A program made the position numbers and the translations under genes. From positions 9,898-73,897 of the forward strand of contig JAWXUP010000007.1 of assembly GCA_044426345.1 (NCBI GenBank): a stretch of 64,000 nucleotides of DNA, in the 5' to 3' direction. Below, in pieces: positions 1 through 8,397 of the stretch; within the stretch, counting starts at the first letter, position 1, and every line of letters begins with the position of its first letter. This stretch comes from CAYJLC01 sp044426345 (lineage in GTDB: Bacteria; Bacillota; Clostridia; Oscillospirales; Butyricicoccaceae). Under the pieces are notes generated by a model. The model saw only the letters and a program-made list of their open reading frames with translations. It had not been told where the DNA came from and made no database searches.

Positions 1-40
1 CAAGAGCTACAACAGCTCCTAAAATATTTAAAAAATTCAT
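1..40 (-). CDS. rnfB: RnfB, first 13 codons only (cut by window edge)
   Basis: An ATG at 38-40 reads MNFLNILGAVVAL before the window ends. It is preceded by an AGGAGG-type ribosome binding site just inside the end of rnfA. The position directly after rnfA matches the clostridial order rnfCDGEAB. RnfB is the iron-sulfur subunit of the Rnf complex. Only the N-terminal hydrophobic start is visible, so the call rests mainly on operon order. Confidence 0.8.
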   Translation of the reverse strand, partial: MNFLNILGAVVAL

Positions 41-49
41 AATACCCTC

Positions 50-634
50 CTACCCGATTGAAAGGCCACTGAAACCCATAAATGCCATAGCAAGTAAGCT
101 TGCAGACACTAGAGCTATTGGAAAGCCTTCGAAACATTTAGGTGGGTTTGAGAATTCAAGTTTTTCACGAACGCTTGCAAATATCACGATAGCGATTGTG
201 AAACCGATAGCTGCCGCCACACCATTAACGATTGAGCCTACGAAATTTAAGTCGTCAGATACGTTAAGTATCGCAACACCCAAAACTGCGCAGTTCGTAG
301 TGATAAGAGGTAAGAAAATACCTAGAGAATTATAAAGTGCTGGCATTGCTTTTTTAAGGAACATTTCAACGAATTGTACAAGCGTTGCGATTACTAGTAT
401 AAACGCAATTGTTTGCATATACACAAGGTCCATTCTTACTAAAAGCAAGTTTACAAGATAAGTTACAGCAGATGCTACAGCCATTACGAATGTAACTGCC
501 ATACCCATACCGAATGCTGTTTCTACTTTTTTAGATACGCCCAAGAAAGGACAAATACCTAAGAATTGTACAAGTACAAAGTTTTCTACTAGAATGGCTG
601 ATACAGAAATCGCCATTATTTCAGCAAATCCCAT
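50..634 (-). CDS. rnfA: Rnf electron transport complex subunit RnfA
   Basis: Membrane subunit of the ferredoxin:NAD+ oxidoreductase (Rnf), which couples ferredoxin oxidation to Na+ or H+ export. The 194-aa product is the usual length and is nearly all hydrophobic helices. It carries the paired Cys motifs LGICPFLGVS near residue 26 and TNCAVLG near residue 113, typical of RnfA/RnfE, where the cysteines hold an intramembrane iron-sulfur cluster. Its start overlaps the rnfE stop as TAATG, so translation is probably coupled. Last complete gene of the operon in the window. Confidence 0.97.
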   Translation of the reverse strand: MGFAEIMAISVSAILVENFVLVQFLGICPFLGVSKKVETAFGMGMAVTFVMAVASAVTYLVNLLLVRMDLVYMQTIAFILVIATLVQFVEMFLKKAMPALYNSLGIFLPLITTNCAVLGVAILNVSDDLNFVGSIVNGVAAAIGFTIAIVIFASVREKLEFSNPPKCFEGFPIALVSASLLAMAFMGFSGLSIG

Positions 635-1266
635 TATTTAGCCTCCTTTTTTCTGTTAGATAGCCACTGAATAACAGCAACTACACAACCTAATGTTAAG
701 AAACCACCAGCTGGTAGAGTCATCATCATTGCAGGTTGGAAATTAATTCCCATACCAGCAAAAATTTCAACTAAATCCAAGCCGATAAGCCCGATTGAAC
801 CACTACCCAAAATTTCACGGATAGTAGATAAAATTGCAAGAGCGAATGTGAAACCAAGACCCATAGCCAAGCCATCTATAGCAGATGGTAGCACTGGATT
901 TTTAGCAGCAAAAGCTTCTGCACGAGCCAAAATAATACAGTTAACAACGATAAGTGGGATAAATAGACCCAAAGATGCTGATAACGCTGGGATAAACGCA
1001 GCTAGTAACATATCAACGATAGTTACGAAACCTGCGATAATTACGATATAAGCCGCAATACGAACTTTTGAAGGAATAAATTTACGAAGAGCCGAGATAA
1101 CTGCATTTGAACAAATCAAAACAGCAGTAGCAGCAAGTCCCATACCTAAACCATTTTCAAGAGAAGTTGATGTTGCAAGCGTTGGACACATACCAATAAG
1201 TTGTACAAAAACAGGATTTTGTTCAAATAATCCTTCTTTAATTTGCTTCATATAATTATTTTTCAT
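634..1266 (-). CDS. rnfE: Rnf electron transport complex subunit RnfE
   Basis: Paralogue of RnfA and its membrane partner in the Rnf complex. The 210-aa protein has about six hydrophobic segments and the Cys pair IGMCPTLA near residue 26 and VNCIILARAEAF near residue 109. The C-terminus is short and basic (NRKKEAK). A GGGGGG-type purine tract sits upstream of the chosen ATG at 1266. It lies 12 bp after rnfG and overlaps rnfA by one base. Confidence 0.97.
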   Translation of the reverse strand: MKNNYMKQIKEGLFEQNPVFVQLIGMCPTLATSTSLENGLGMGLAATAVLICSNAVISALRKFIPSKVRIAAYIVIIAGFVTIVDMLLAAFIPALSASLGLFIPLIVVNCIILARAEAFAAKNPVLPSAIDGLAMGLGFTFALAILSTIREILGSGSIGLIGLDLVEIFAGMGINFQPAMMMTLPAGGFLTLGCVVAVIQWLSNRKKEAK

Positions 1267-1278
1267 CTTAAATCCCCC

Positions 1279-1860
1279 CTACTTGTTAGCGGCTACAAAA
1301 TCGATAGCCGTAGAAACACCTAGTGTCATTGCAGTTGAAGAAATTGTCGCACCTGAGATAGCGTCGATTTCATTTGCTGCTGTAGCACCAGTTTTTGTGA
1401 TTACAAGAGAAGTAGATTTGCCGATAAATTGTTCTGCGAATGAAGGTTGGTCAACTATTTTGCTACCTAGTCCTGGAGTTTCGGCGTGGTCAACTACAGA
1501 AGTACCTACAACAGTACCGTCAGCGTCAAAACCAACAACGATAGTGATATCACCACCGTAACCACTTGGAGTAACTTTTACGCAGTAACCAACAGTTTCG
1601 CCACCAGCTGTACCTTGATAAAATTCAGTAACTAAAGAGTTTGAATCAGCTGGGATTTCAAGAGATGTAAAATCGTCAGCTGTAGTTACGATTTGTTGCA
1701 TAGCTTCAACAGTTGCAGCGGTTTCAAGTCTTTCGATAATTGGAGCAGTTACACCATTTACAGTACCTAATAAAAGAGCTGTAACCGATGTAATTACACA
1801 TAAAATAACAGAAAGTTTTGCTATTTCGTTTTTTGCAAAAAATGCTTTAATTTTTTCCAT
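1279..1860 (-). CDS. rnfG: Rnf electron transport complex subunit RnfG
   Basis: FMN-carrying subunit of the Rnf complex. One N-terminal membrane anchor (about residues 14-35) is followed by an extracytoplasmic FMN-binding domain. The sequence AISGATISSTAMT near the C-terminus holds the SGATxxT-type motif whose Thr accepts covalent FMN. The open frame extends upstream to 1914 inside rnfD. I chose the ATG at 1860 (MEKIKAFFAKNE) because AAAGGAGG lies at the right distance from it and because the longer start would overlap rnfD by over 50 bp. Confidence 0.95.
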   Translation of the reverse strand: MEKIKAFFAKNEIAKLSVILCVITSVTALLLGTVNGVTAPIIERLETAATVEAMQQIVTTADDFTSLEIPADSNSLVTEFYQGTAGGETVGYCVKVTPSGYGGDITIVVGFDADGTVVGTSVVDHAETPGLGSKIVDQPSFAEQFIGKSTSLVITKTGATAANEIDAISGATISSTAMTLGVSTAIDFVAANK

Positions 1861-1861
1861 G

Positions 1862-2866
1862 TTATTCAGCCTCCTTTGCAGTTTTAACTTTTTTAGGTTT
1901 TGGAAGCATACCAAATCTTTTTGGCATAGTATATTTGTCGATTAAGAATACACAAGCATTCATAATAACGATTGAGAAAGATACACCTTCTGCAAGTCCA
2001 CCGAAGAAACGGATAAAGATTGTGATTAAACCACAGCCGATACCGAAAATTAGTTGACCTTTAGCTGATACTGGAGAAGTTACGTAGTCAGTAGCCATAA
2101 AGATAGCACCTAACATTAAACCACCAGTTAAAATGTGTGCAGTAGCAAAAGTAAGAGGATCATTTCCTTGTGGGAACAAGAAAGCGATTAAGAAAACTGT
2201 ACCTATATATGATACAGGAATGATTGGAGTGATTACTTTTTGGAATAATAAATATAAACCACCAGCAAGTAATGCAATTGCAGAAGTTTCACCTAAACAA
2301 CCACCGATAGAGCCTAAAAGCATATCTTGCATTGCAACATCAGGAAGAGCACCTGTTTTTAGCGTTGCTAAAGGAGTCGCTGTTGTTACAACGTCTACTA
2401 CGTTTCCGAATAAAGGTAGGCTGATTTTTGGAAGAGTCCAAGTTGTCATAAGTCCAGTCCAAGAAAGAAGGAACATACGACCACCAAGAGCAGGGTTTAT
2501 AAAGTTTTGACCTAAACCACCGAATATCATTTTAACAACGATAATTGAGAAAGCAGCGCCGATTACCATTGTCCAAATTGGAAGAGAAACTGGTACGTTA
2601 AACGCTAAGATTATACCTGTTACAACAGCTGATAAATCTGTAATTGAAAGGTCTTGTTTGTTGATTTTGTTGAAAATTGCCTCTGAAACTACACAAGTAA
2701 TAACAGAAACACAAGTTAATACTAATGCACGCCAACCGAAATTGGTAATAGCTAGTACTAAAGCTGGGATTAAGGCGATGATAACGTCGCCCATTATTGA
2801 AGTTGTTCCTTCAGAAGTTTTTATATGTGGACTTGAGGAAACAACAACTTTACTTAAATCTGTCAT
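1862..2866 (-). CDS. rnfD: Rnf electron transport complex subunit RnfD
   Basis: Large membrane subunit of Rnf, 334 aa with about nine to ten hydrophobic segments. The stretch VTTATPLATLK (around residue 160) contains the S/T-xATP-type site where FMN is covalently bound in RnfD/NqrB proteins. The N-terminus SSSPHIKTSEGTTSIM and the late segment IFMATDYVTSPVS are also family hallmarks. It is 12 bp downstream of rnfC, and GGAGG precedes the start. Confidence 0.97.
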   Translation of the reverse strand: MTDLSKVVVSSSPHIKTSEGTTSIMGDVIIALIPALVLAITNFGWRALVLTCVSVITCVVSEAIFNKINKQDLSITDLSAVVTGIILAFNVPVSLPIWTMVIGAAFSIIVVKMIFGGLGQNFINPALGGRMFLLSWTGLMTTWTLPKISLPLFGNVVDVVTTATPLATLKTGALPDVAMQDMLLGSIGGCLGETSAIALLAGGLYLLFQKVITPIIPVSYIGTVFLIAFLFPQGNDPLTFATAHILTGGLMLGAIFMATDYVTSPVSAKGQLIFGIGCGLITIFIRFFGGLAEGVSFSIVIMNACVFLIDKYTMPKRFGMLPKPKKVKTAKEAE

Positions 2867-2878
2867 AAAAATTTCCTC

Positions 2879-4192
2879 CTATTTACGTCTTGAATTCATA
2901 ACTTTTTGTTTAGCCGTTCTAAAACTTTGAACCAACTGAATTCTTGCAGGGCAAGTGTAAGCACACGAACCACATTCCATACAGTCCATACCACCGATTT
3001 CAGCAAATTCAGTTATTCTATCTTTACTAGCGTATAAATTCATATATACAGGAGAAAGTCCCATAGGACATACACCTACGCATTTACCACAACGTAAACA
3101 AGCAGGATTTTTCACGCGTTTATCTTCTTTTCCACAAAATGCTAAAAATGCATTTGTACCACGCATAACAGGAACATCTGTTGTAAATTGCGCGTGACCC
3201 ATCATCGGACCACCCATGATAAGCTTAGTTGGTTCTTCTTTAAAACCACCACAAGCCTCGATTAAATGAGAGATAGGAGTACCGATTGGAGTGTATAAGT
3301 TTTTAGGATTTGCAATAGCAGAACCAGAAATTGTAACGATACGACGAATATCTGGAGTACCTTTTGTAAATAATGTATAAATCGCGATAACTGTGTCAAT
3401 GTTAAAAACTGCACAACCTACATCTGAAGGTAATTTACCAGATGGAGTTTCGCGTTTTGTGATAGCATAAATAAGTTGTTTTTCCGCACCTTGTGGGAAA
3501 CGAGTATGTAATGGTACAAGCTCTGCTGGAGAATTTGCATCAACAATAGCTTGACGGATGCCTTCAAAAGCATCTTTTTTGTTTTCTTCAACACCGATTT
3601 TTATGTTAGAAACACCAAAAGCTTTTTCTAACACTTTCAAACCACCGATTAACATATCTGGGTGTTCAAGCATAAGTCTATGGTCAGAAGTGATATAAGG
3701 TTCGCACTCTGCGCCATTGATTATAATTGTTTCAACTTTTCCGATACCAGAACTAATTTTGATATGCGTAGGGAAAGCTGCGCCACCATGTCCTACGATA
3801 CCAGCTTCGCGTATTGCTTTAACGATTTCTTCAGCTGTCATTTCTTCGTAGTTCATTGGTTGATTTCCGATAAACGGAGTATCTTGGAAATCATTTTTGA
3901 TAGTTACAGTCATAACTTCAGCACCACTTGCGTGAATTCTTGGAGCAACAGCTGTTACTGTGCCTGAAATTGATGCGTGGATAGGAGCAGAAACGAAAGC
4001 TTCTGTATCACCGATTTTTTGTCCTACAGTCACTTCTTCGCCAACTTTAACAATTGGAGAACAAGGAGCACCAATGTGCATAGAAACTGGTATATAGACA
4101 AACTCTGGAGCCTTAACCTTTTCTATGGCTTTTTTGTTTGTAGCAGCTTTTTGGTCGTTTGGATGTATGCCGCCACGGAATTTGAATGCCAC
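2879..4192 (-). CDS. rnfC: Rnf electron transport complex subunit RnfC, first gene of the operon
   Basis: Peripheral subunit that carries NADH/FMN and two [4Fe-4S] clusters. The 437-aa protein has a Gly-rich nucleotide-binding segment (GIVGHGGAAFPTHIK near residue 132) and two ferredoxin motifs, CLRCGKCVGVCP and CMECGSCAYTCP, near residues 367 and 406. The start is GTG at 4190-4192 (GTG GCA TTC), preceded by AGAGGTGATTTAAC. It is the promoter-proximal gene, with an extended -10 promoter about 55 bp upstream. Confidence 0.97.
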   Translation of the reverse strand: MAFKFRGGIHPNDQKAATNKKAIEKVKAPEFVYIPVSMHIGAPCSPIVKVGEEVTVGQKIGDTEAFVSAPIHASISGTVTAVAPRIHASGAEVMTVTIKNDFQDTPFIGNQPMNYEEMTAEEIVKAIREAGIVGHGGAAFPTHIKISSGIGKVETIIINGAECEPYITSDHRLMLEHPDMLIGGLKVLEKAFGVSNIKIGVEENKKDAFEGIRQAIVDANSPAELVPLHTRFPQGAEKQLIYAITKRETPSGKLPSDVGCAVFNIDTVIAIYTLFTKGTPDIRRIVTISGSAIANPKNLYTPIGTPISHLIEACGGFKEEPTKLIMGGPMMGHAQFTTDVPVMRGTNAFLAFCGKEDKRVKNPACLRCGKCVGVCPMGLSPVYMNLYASKDRITEFAEIGGMDCMECGSCAYTCPARIQLVQSFRTAKQKVMNSRRK

Positions 4193-4242
4193 GTTAAATC
4201 ACCTCTTATAAATAATAAATCTTTTTTTCCTTATCAATATCA

Positions 4243-4272
4243 ATTATAACATAATTTGTATGAAAAATGCAA
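4243..4272 (-). promoter_or_regulatory. Likely rnf operon promoter (extended -10)
   Basis: On the minus strand TGTTATAAT gives an extended -10 (TGnTATAAT; the TATAAT is at 4243-4248). A weak TTGCAT -35 lies at 4267-4272. It is the best sigma-A match upstream of rnfC. The -35 is poor, so activity would rely on the TG extension. Confidence 0.5.
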
Positions 4273-4646
4273 GAAAAAAACGCTTTTATTCATAAAAATA
4301 CATAGACAAATTTTTAACTATCAAATTTGCTATAAATATAGTAAAATATTGACTTTTTTTAAGGCTTGTTCGTTAAAAATTTGCCATAATTTCAGCTAAA
4401 AAAATTGATATGTACTTTTATTGTGGGATTTTCTTAAATTTAATATGTTCTAAGTTAAAAAATAAAATGTAAGATGTAGGAATTTCTCCTTGTGTTATAT
4501 AAAAGAATAGCAAAAAAATAATGCCTCACATATGGTGATAGCATTAAAGCATTTGAGCAATAAGTGTAAAAACGCCGAAAAGAACCACATTTTCGACGCT
4601 TACACAACCCAAATTTTATATATTCACGCTGTTGCGCAAATAAACA
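4273..4646. other. Intergenic region with one inverted repeat at 4564-4605
   Basis: AT-rich, non-coding DNA between rnfC and a small membrane-protein gene, all facing the minus strand. An imperfect inverted repeat at 4564-4605 (arms GTGTAA...CGAAAA and TTTTCG...TTACAC) could end the transcript of the small gene at 4647-4898. It lacks a clear T-tract. I see no gene or known RNA in the rest. Confidence 0.45.
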
Positions 4647-4898
4647 CTAGAATATCACGATAGATGAAAACCATATTGCACCCATAAGCAAAAAACCAGA
4701 TAAAGCACACAAACAATATCTTAACTTGTAATTTATGCCTTTTTGCTTTTTTAAGTAACTTTCAGCAACTTGCATTGCACGGTCTAATACGTCATTTTCA
4801 TCTGTTATCGTATCTGAAACTATAAAAATTGCTTGTTCAAATAATTTTTTGTCCGGAGACGGTACTAAAACAATTTTTTTCGAAACACCTTTTACCAT
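4647..4898 (-). CDS. Small C-terminally membrane-anchored protein, function unknown
   Basis: An 83-aa protein with a soluble N-terminal part (MVKGVSKKIVLVPSPDKK...), an amphipathic stretch, and one hydrophobic segment at the extreme C-terminus (about residues 62-82). This is the topology of a tail-anchored protein. AGGAGG precedes the ATG with 6-7 bp spacing. It lies 45 bp after the spoIIE stop in the same direction, so it may be co-transcribed and sporulation related. That is inference from position only; I do not recognise a named family. Confidence 0.75.
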   Translation of the reverse strand: MVKGVSKKIVLVPSPDKKLFEQAIFIVSDTITDENDVLDRAMQVAESYLKKQKGINYKLRYCLCALSGFLLMGAIWFSSIVIF

Positions 4899-4943
4899 AA
4901 AAACCTCCTATAAACTATAGGAATATTATGTGTATGAATTAAA

Positions 4944-7175
4944 TTATTTATTCAATCCGACTTTAATTACTATAATAGTTTTGTCATCATCTTGTGAACT
5001 TTCGGATAAAATTTCATTAGAAATTTGCTCGCAAGTTTTATTGGCTGAATTTTTCAAAATTTTCACTATGTGGTCATCGTCTTCAGTACTTAAAATTCCG
5101 TCGGACATCATTAAAATCATATCATTGTAAGTAAGTTTAACACGTGATATTTCTGCTTTATAGCTAAGTCCGAGAGGCATATTAGTAGATGTTATCTTGT
5201 GAACACTACTGCCACGTAAAATATATGTTGGTGCTGCACCATATTTTGCTAAAACACCTTCTAAGCTAGACAAATCTACGGATATAACATCTAGAGCTAC
5301 AAAGTTTTTATCATTATTTTTGATGCAAACGAGAGGGGATACTCCTTTTAAAGCTTTTGGTAGGGATATTCCTGATTTTAGCATTTTTGACAGCAAATCT
5401 ATAACTTGTATGCTCTCGTCATTGGCACAAGCACCACTTCCCATACCATCGGATAATATAACGAAATTTACACCAGCATCATTTTCGAAAATATCCACGA
5501 CATCACCAGAAATACGTTGTTTTGATATGATTTTAGAGGATATTTCCAACTTATATTTATTTTTTTCGCAGAAAATAAGTTTCGATGCACCATTTTCCAT
5601 TATTTGAGACATAAATTCCATTCTTCTGCTAACTGCATATGAAATATCTCGACAGACTTCTTTTGAATTGCGTATTAGCTCGAAAGTATTACTACCAAAA
5701 ACCTCCACATAAAGTCTATCTGCTGAATTATTATAGCACGATACGTTAATTCCTAGCGTATATTTATGTAATTTTTCTTGTATTTCACTTTCGAGTTCTG
5801 GAAAAGTTTCAACGCTATCAGAAACGGCATATGTAATATCTTTTAATATAGATGAAATTGCAGTGCATTGACTAGAAATAGCTTGTTTATTTGCTTGTAA
5901 AGTTTCATTAATTTGATTTTTTTGGTTAATTGAAATGACACCTTCGTTCACTCCGTTTAGGAAATCTACAAAATTTATACAGCGTGTGGAAAACTCAATA
6001 GGGAAATCCGTGCTTTTAAAATATCCACGTAAAACTGCTTTGCTATTCGCTGAATTTAATGAGTCAATAGAACTTATGTAATCTTTATTCCAACATTTAA
6101 AGGCTAGTTCGCAGTTTTTACAAACTTTTTCAGTAGTTGCAAGATATACTTTATTTATATCGTCATATGATAACGCATCAACTTTTTCTATATTTTGACC
6201 CAAAACTTTGCTCATCTGATTTAAAATACTACTAGCATTTGAAGTGAAATCAAAAATTTTATCACTAGATATTGAGTGTTGAACTTTCGTATCGTTAAGT
6301 ATATTTTTTATAAATGAAAATTTATTATTAGGTATTAATATAAATAAAAGCGTTGCAAGAAAAACCTCGCAAACACTAGCTAAAAACAAGGCTGAACCAG
6401 CAGCAAAAATCGCAGAAATTCCGTACATAGATAAAAAAACTGCACAAAATATCATTTTATTCATATTAGCAAGCGAACTAGAAATCACCGAAGAAAATCC
6501 GTAAGATAACGTGAAAATTGCAGAATTAACTCCTAGTGAACTATCCATAGCTATGCCCAAAATTACACTAGCTACGCAACCCATACCACTCTTGCCAAAA
6601 TACGTGACAAGCAAAATTATCAGCACGGCAAATACGCGAATGGGAGCTATATGCAAAAAAATGGTAATACCAGTCAAAGATGAAATTATTGTGCTTGCTA
6701 AAAAAAGTAAACACGGTTTTTGATAATTTTCATCATTTTCGAATAGTTTTGCGTATAAAAAAGTTGCACAATTGCAAGCCATAACTTCGCTGAGCATCAA
6801 AACCAGTGAGGTGTATAAAAATCCATTATTCAGCGTATCTATTAAAAAAAATATTGGCATAATCATACTAATTAAAGCATAAACATTTATCCTTGTTAAA
6901 TGTAGTAAAGCAGAAATTATTAGCAAAACTCCTGCATACCGAAAACCGTAACTTGTGTTTTCAAGTAGCAAATACCCAGTAAATGCCCCTAACATAGCGT
7001 ATACTTTATCGTTTTTTTGCATTTTTGCTAATGAAAAAGCTATTCCGAAAGGCAATACGCTGAAAATAATCACCGAACGCGTTAAAATAAAACCTACTGT
7101 AAAATCTAAAATTACCTGCATAACCTTGCTATCTATATGTATATTTTTCTGTATCCTGTCTTTAATACCAATCAT
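4944..7175 (-). CDS. spoIIE: Stage II sporulation protein E (SpoIIE), serine phosphatase
   Basis: SpoIIE dephosphorylates the anti-anti-sigma factor SpoIIAA to activate sigma-F in the forespore, and it takes part in polar septation. The protein (about 743 aa) has about ten N-terminal hydrophobic segments (residues 20-300), a central regulatory region, and a C-terminal PP2C-type phosphatase with metal-binding VILSDGMGSG, the GAAPTYIL segment and MLMSDGIL. The frame opens at 7199. I chose the ATG at 7175 (MIGIKDRIQ) because AAAGGAGGACAGGCT, a strong binding site, lies inside the longer reading. No clear 0A box was seen upstream. Confidence 0.96.
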   Translation of the reverse strand: MIGIKDRIQKNIHIDSKVMQVILDFTVGFILTRSVIIFSVLPFGIAFSLAKMQKNDKVYAMLGAFTGYLLLENTSYGFRYAGVLLIISALLHLTRINVYALISMIMPIFFLIDTLNNGFLYTSLVLMLSEVMACNCATFLYAKLFENDENYQKPCLLFLASTIISSLTGITIFLHIAPIRVFAVLIILLVTYFGKSGMGCVASVILGIAMDSSLGVNSAIFTLSYGFSSVISSSLANMNKMIFCAVFLSMYGISAIFAAGSALFLASVCEVFLATLLFILIPNNKFSFIKNILNDTKVQHSISSDKIFDFTSNASSILNQMSKVLGQNIEKVDALSYDDINKVYLATTEKVCKNCELAFKCWNKDYISSIDSLNSANSKAVLRGYFKSTDFPIEFSTRCINFVDFLNGVNEGVISINQKNQINETLQANKQAISSQCTAISSILKDITYAVSDSVETFPELESEIQEKLHKYTLGINVSCYNNSADRLYVEVFGSNTFELIRNSKEVCRDISYAVSRRMEFMSQIMENGASKLIFCEKNKYKLEISSKIISKQRISGDVVDIFENDAGVNFVILSDGMGSGACANDESIQVIDLLSKMLKSGISLPKALKGVSPLVCIKNNDKNFVALDVISVDLSSLEGVLAKYGAAPTYILRGSSVHKITSTNMPLGLSYKAEISRVKLTYNDMILMMSDGILSTEDDDHIVKILKNSANKTCEQISNEILSESSQDDDKTIIVIKVGLNK

Positions 7176-7272
7176 AGCCTGTCCTCCTTTTTTTACCATT
7201 ATATATGATATATCACATAAATTTTGGTGGAAAATAGCGAAGGAAATAAAACTTTTATTTTTTTTGAAAATA

Positions 7273-7281
7273 TGGTAAAAT
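7273..7281 (+). promoter_or_regulatory. Possible extended -10 promoter for the nuclease/ATPase pair
   Basis: TGGTAAAAT matches the extended -10 form TGnTAnAAT, 56 bp upstream of the ATG at 7337. No convincing -35 is visible, and an overlapping TATAAT at 7281-7286 is an alternative. Confidence 0.35.
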
Positions 7282-7336
7282 ATAATTATTAGATTACATA
7301 TTTTAATGCAAAATTCAGATTACACAGGAGGATTTT

Positions 7337-8389
7337 ATGCTTAAAATTTTACATACAGCCGATTTTCACATTGGTGCTGGTTTCACTTCTTTTGGTGAAA
7401 AACTTGCAATAAATGCAGAAAATTTACAGTTTTTAGCAATTTCTACAATGATTAACTATGCAAATGTTAATGAAATAGATGCAATTTTAATAGCGGGAGA
7501 TACTTTCGATAATCACGTGGTTGATTTTCAAAAAAGAGCAAAGTTATTTTCAATTCTTGCAAAATTTGAACGAGAAATTTTTATAGTTTGTGGAAATCAC
7601 GATTATTATTTTAAGGGTAGTTTTTGGGACCACACCGAAATACCACAAAATATAACGTTAATAAAAACAAACGAGTGGCAGACCTTTGAATTTGAAAAAT
7701 ACACACTTTTTGGTGCTAGTTTCACTAATATTTATGAAAAAATCGAATTTTCAGGTATTAATTTATCACAAAATAAAATAAATATAGGTTTGGTTCATGC
7801 GGATATTTTAACGGATAGTCAGTACAATCCACTTTCGAAGACTGCTATCAAAAATTCGAAACTAGATTACATTGCTGTTGGTCATAATCATAAATTCAGC
7901 GAGATTTTAAAGGTATCGGATACATATTTTTCAGCGCCAGGGAATATCTCAGCTACTGGATTTGATGAAATGTCTGCAAAAGGATTTATTGTTGCAAAAT
8001 TCGATGAAAATGGAAGTAATTATGAATTTGTATCATCGAAAGGTTTGGAAATTTTAAATCACGAGCTAGATATTTCGTTCTATGCAAGCGTTTTGGATAT
8101 TCGTTATACACTGCAAAAAAAAGCTCATCAAAATATTTTCCTAAATCTAAGTCTGGTTGGCATCAATAATTTCCAACTTGATATCGATGAACTTGAAAAT
8201 TGTTTAAAAGAAGATTTTTTTGCTGTAAATATTGAAGATTCAACTGATAAACCAGAAAATTTGTGGAGATTTATCGATGAAGATAATCTTTTGGGAGAAT
8301 TTACGAGAATTATGAGAGTGCGTTATGATAAAGGCGAAAAGGAAGTTTTAACGGCATTGAAACTCGGTTTGGATTCACTGATTTTTTAG
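7337..8389 (+). CDS. SbcD/YhaO-like DNA repair metallophosphoesterase
   Basis: Calcineurin-like phosphoesterase of the Mre11/SbcD family, 350 aa. The five metal-binding motifs are present in order: TADFHIG (residue 7), AGDTFDNH (52), CGNHDYY (89), LVHADI (152) and VGHNHK (180). The C-terminal 130 residues form a variable capping region. It starts with an AGGAGG site and is followed 8 bp later by an SbcC-like ATPase, so the two probably form an SbcCD/YhaNO-type nuclease complex acting on DNA ends or hairpins. Which subfamily (SbcD or YhaO) cannot be settled by eye. Confidence 0.9.
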   Translation: MLKILHTADFHIGAGFTSFGEKLAINAENLQFLAISTMINYANVNEIDAILIAGDTFDNHVVDFQKRAKLFSILAKFEREIFIVCGNHDYYFKGSFWDHTEIPQNITLIKTNEWQTFEFEKYTLFGASFTNIYEKIEFSGINLSQNKINIGLVHADILTDSQYNPLSKTAIKNSKLDYIAVGHNHKFSEILKVSDTYFSAPGNISATGFDEMSAKGFIVAKFDENGSNYEFVSSKGLEILNHELDISFYASVLDIRYTLQKKAHQNIFLNLSLVGINNFQLDIDELENCLKEDFFAVNIEDSTDKPENLWRFIDEDNLLGEFTRIMRVRYDKGEKEVLTALKLGLDSLIF

Positions 8390-8397
8390 GAGATTTT

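Noticed and set aside
848..2930. Plus-strand open frames opposite the rnf genes
   Set aside because: They are antisense shadows of well-supported rnf genes, with no ribosome binding site or domain.
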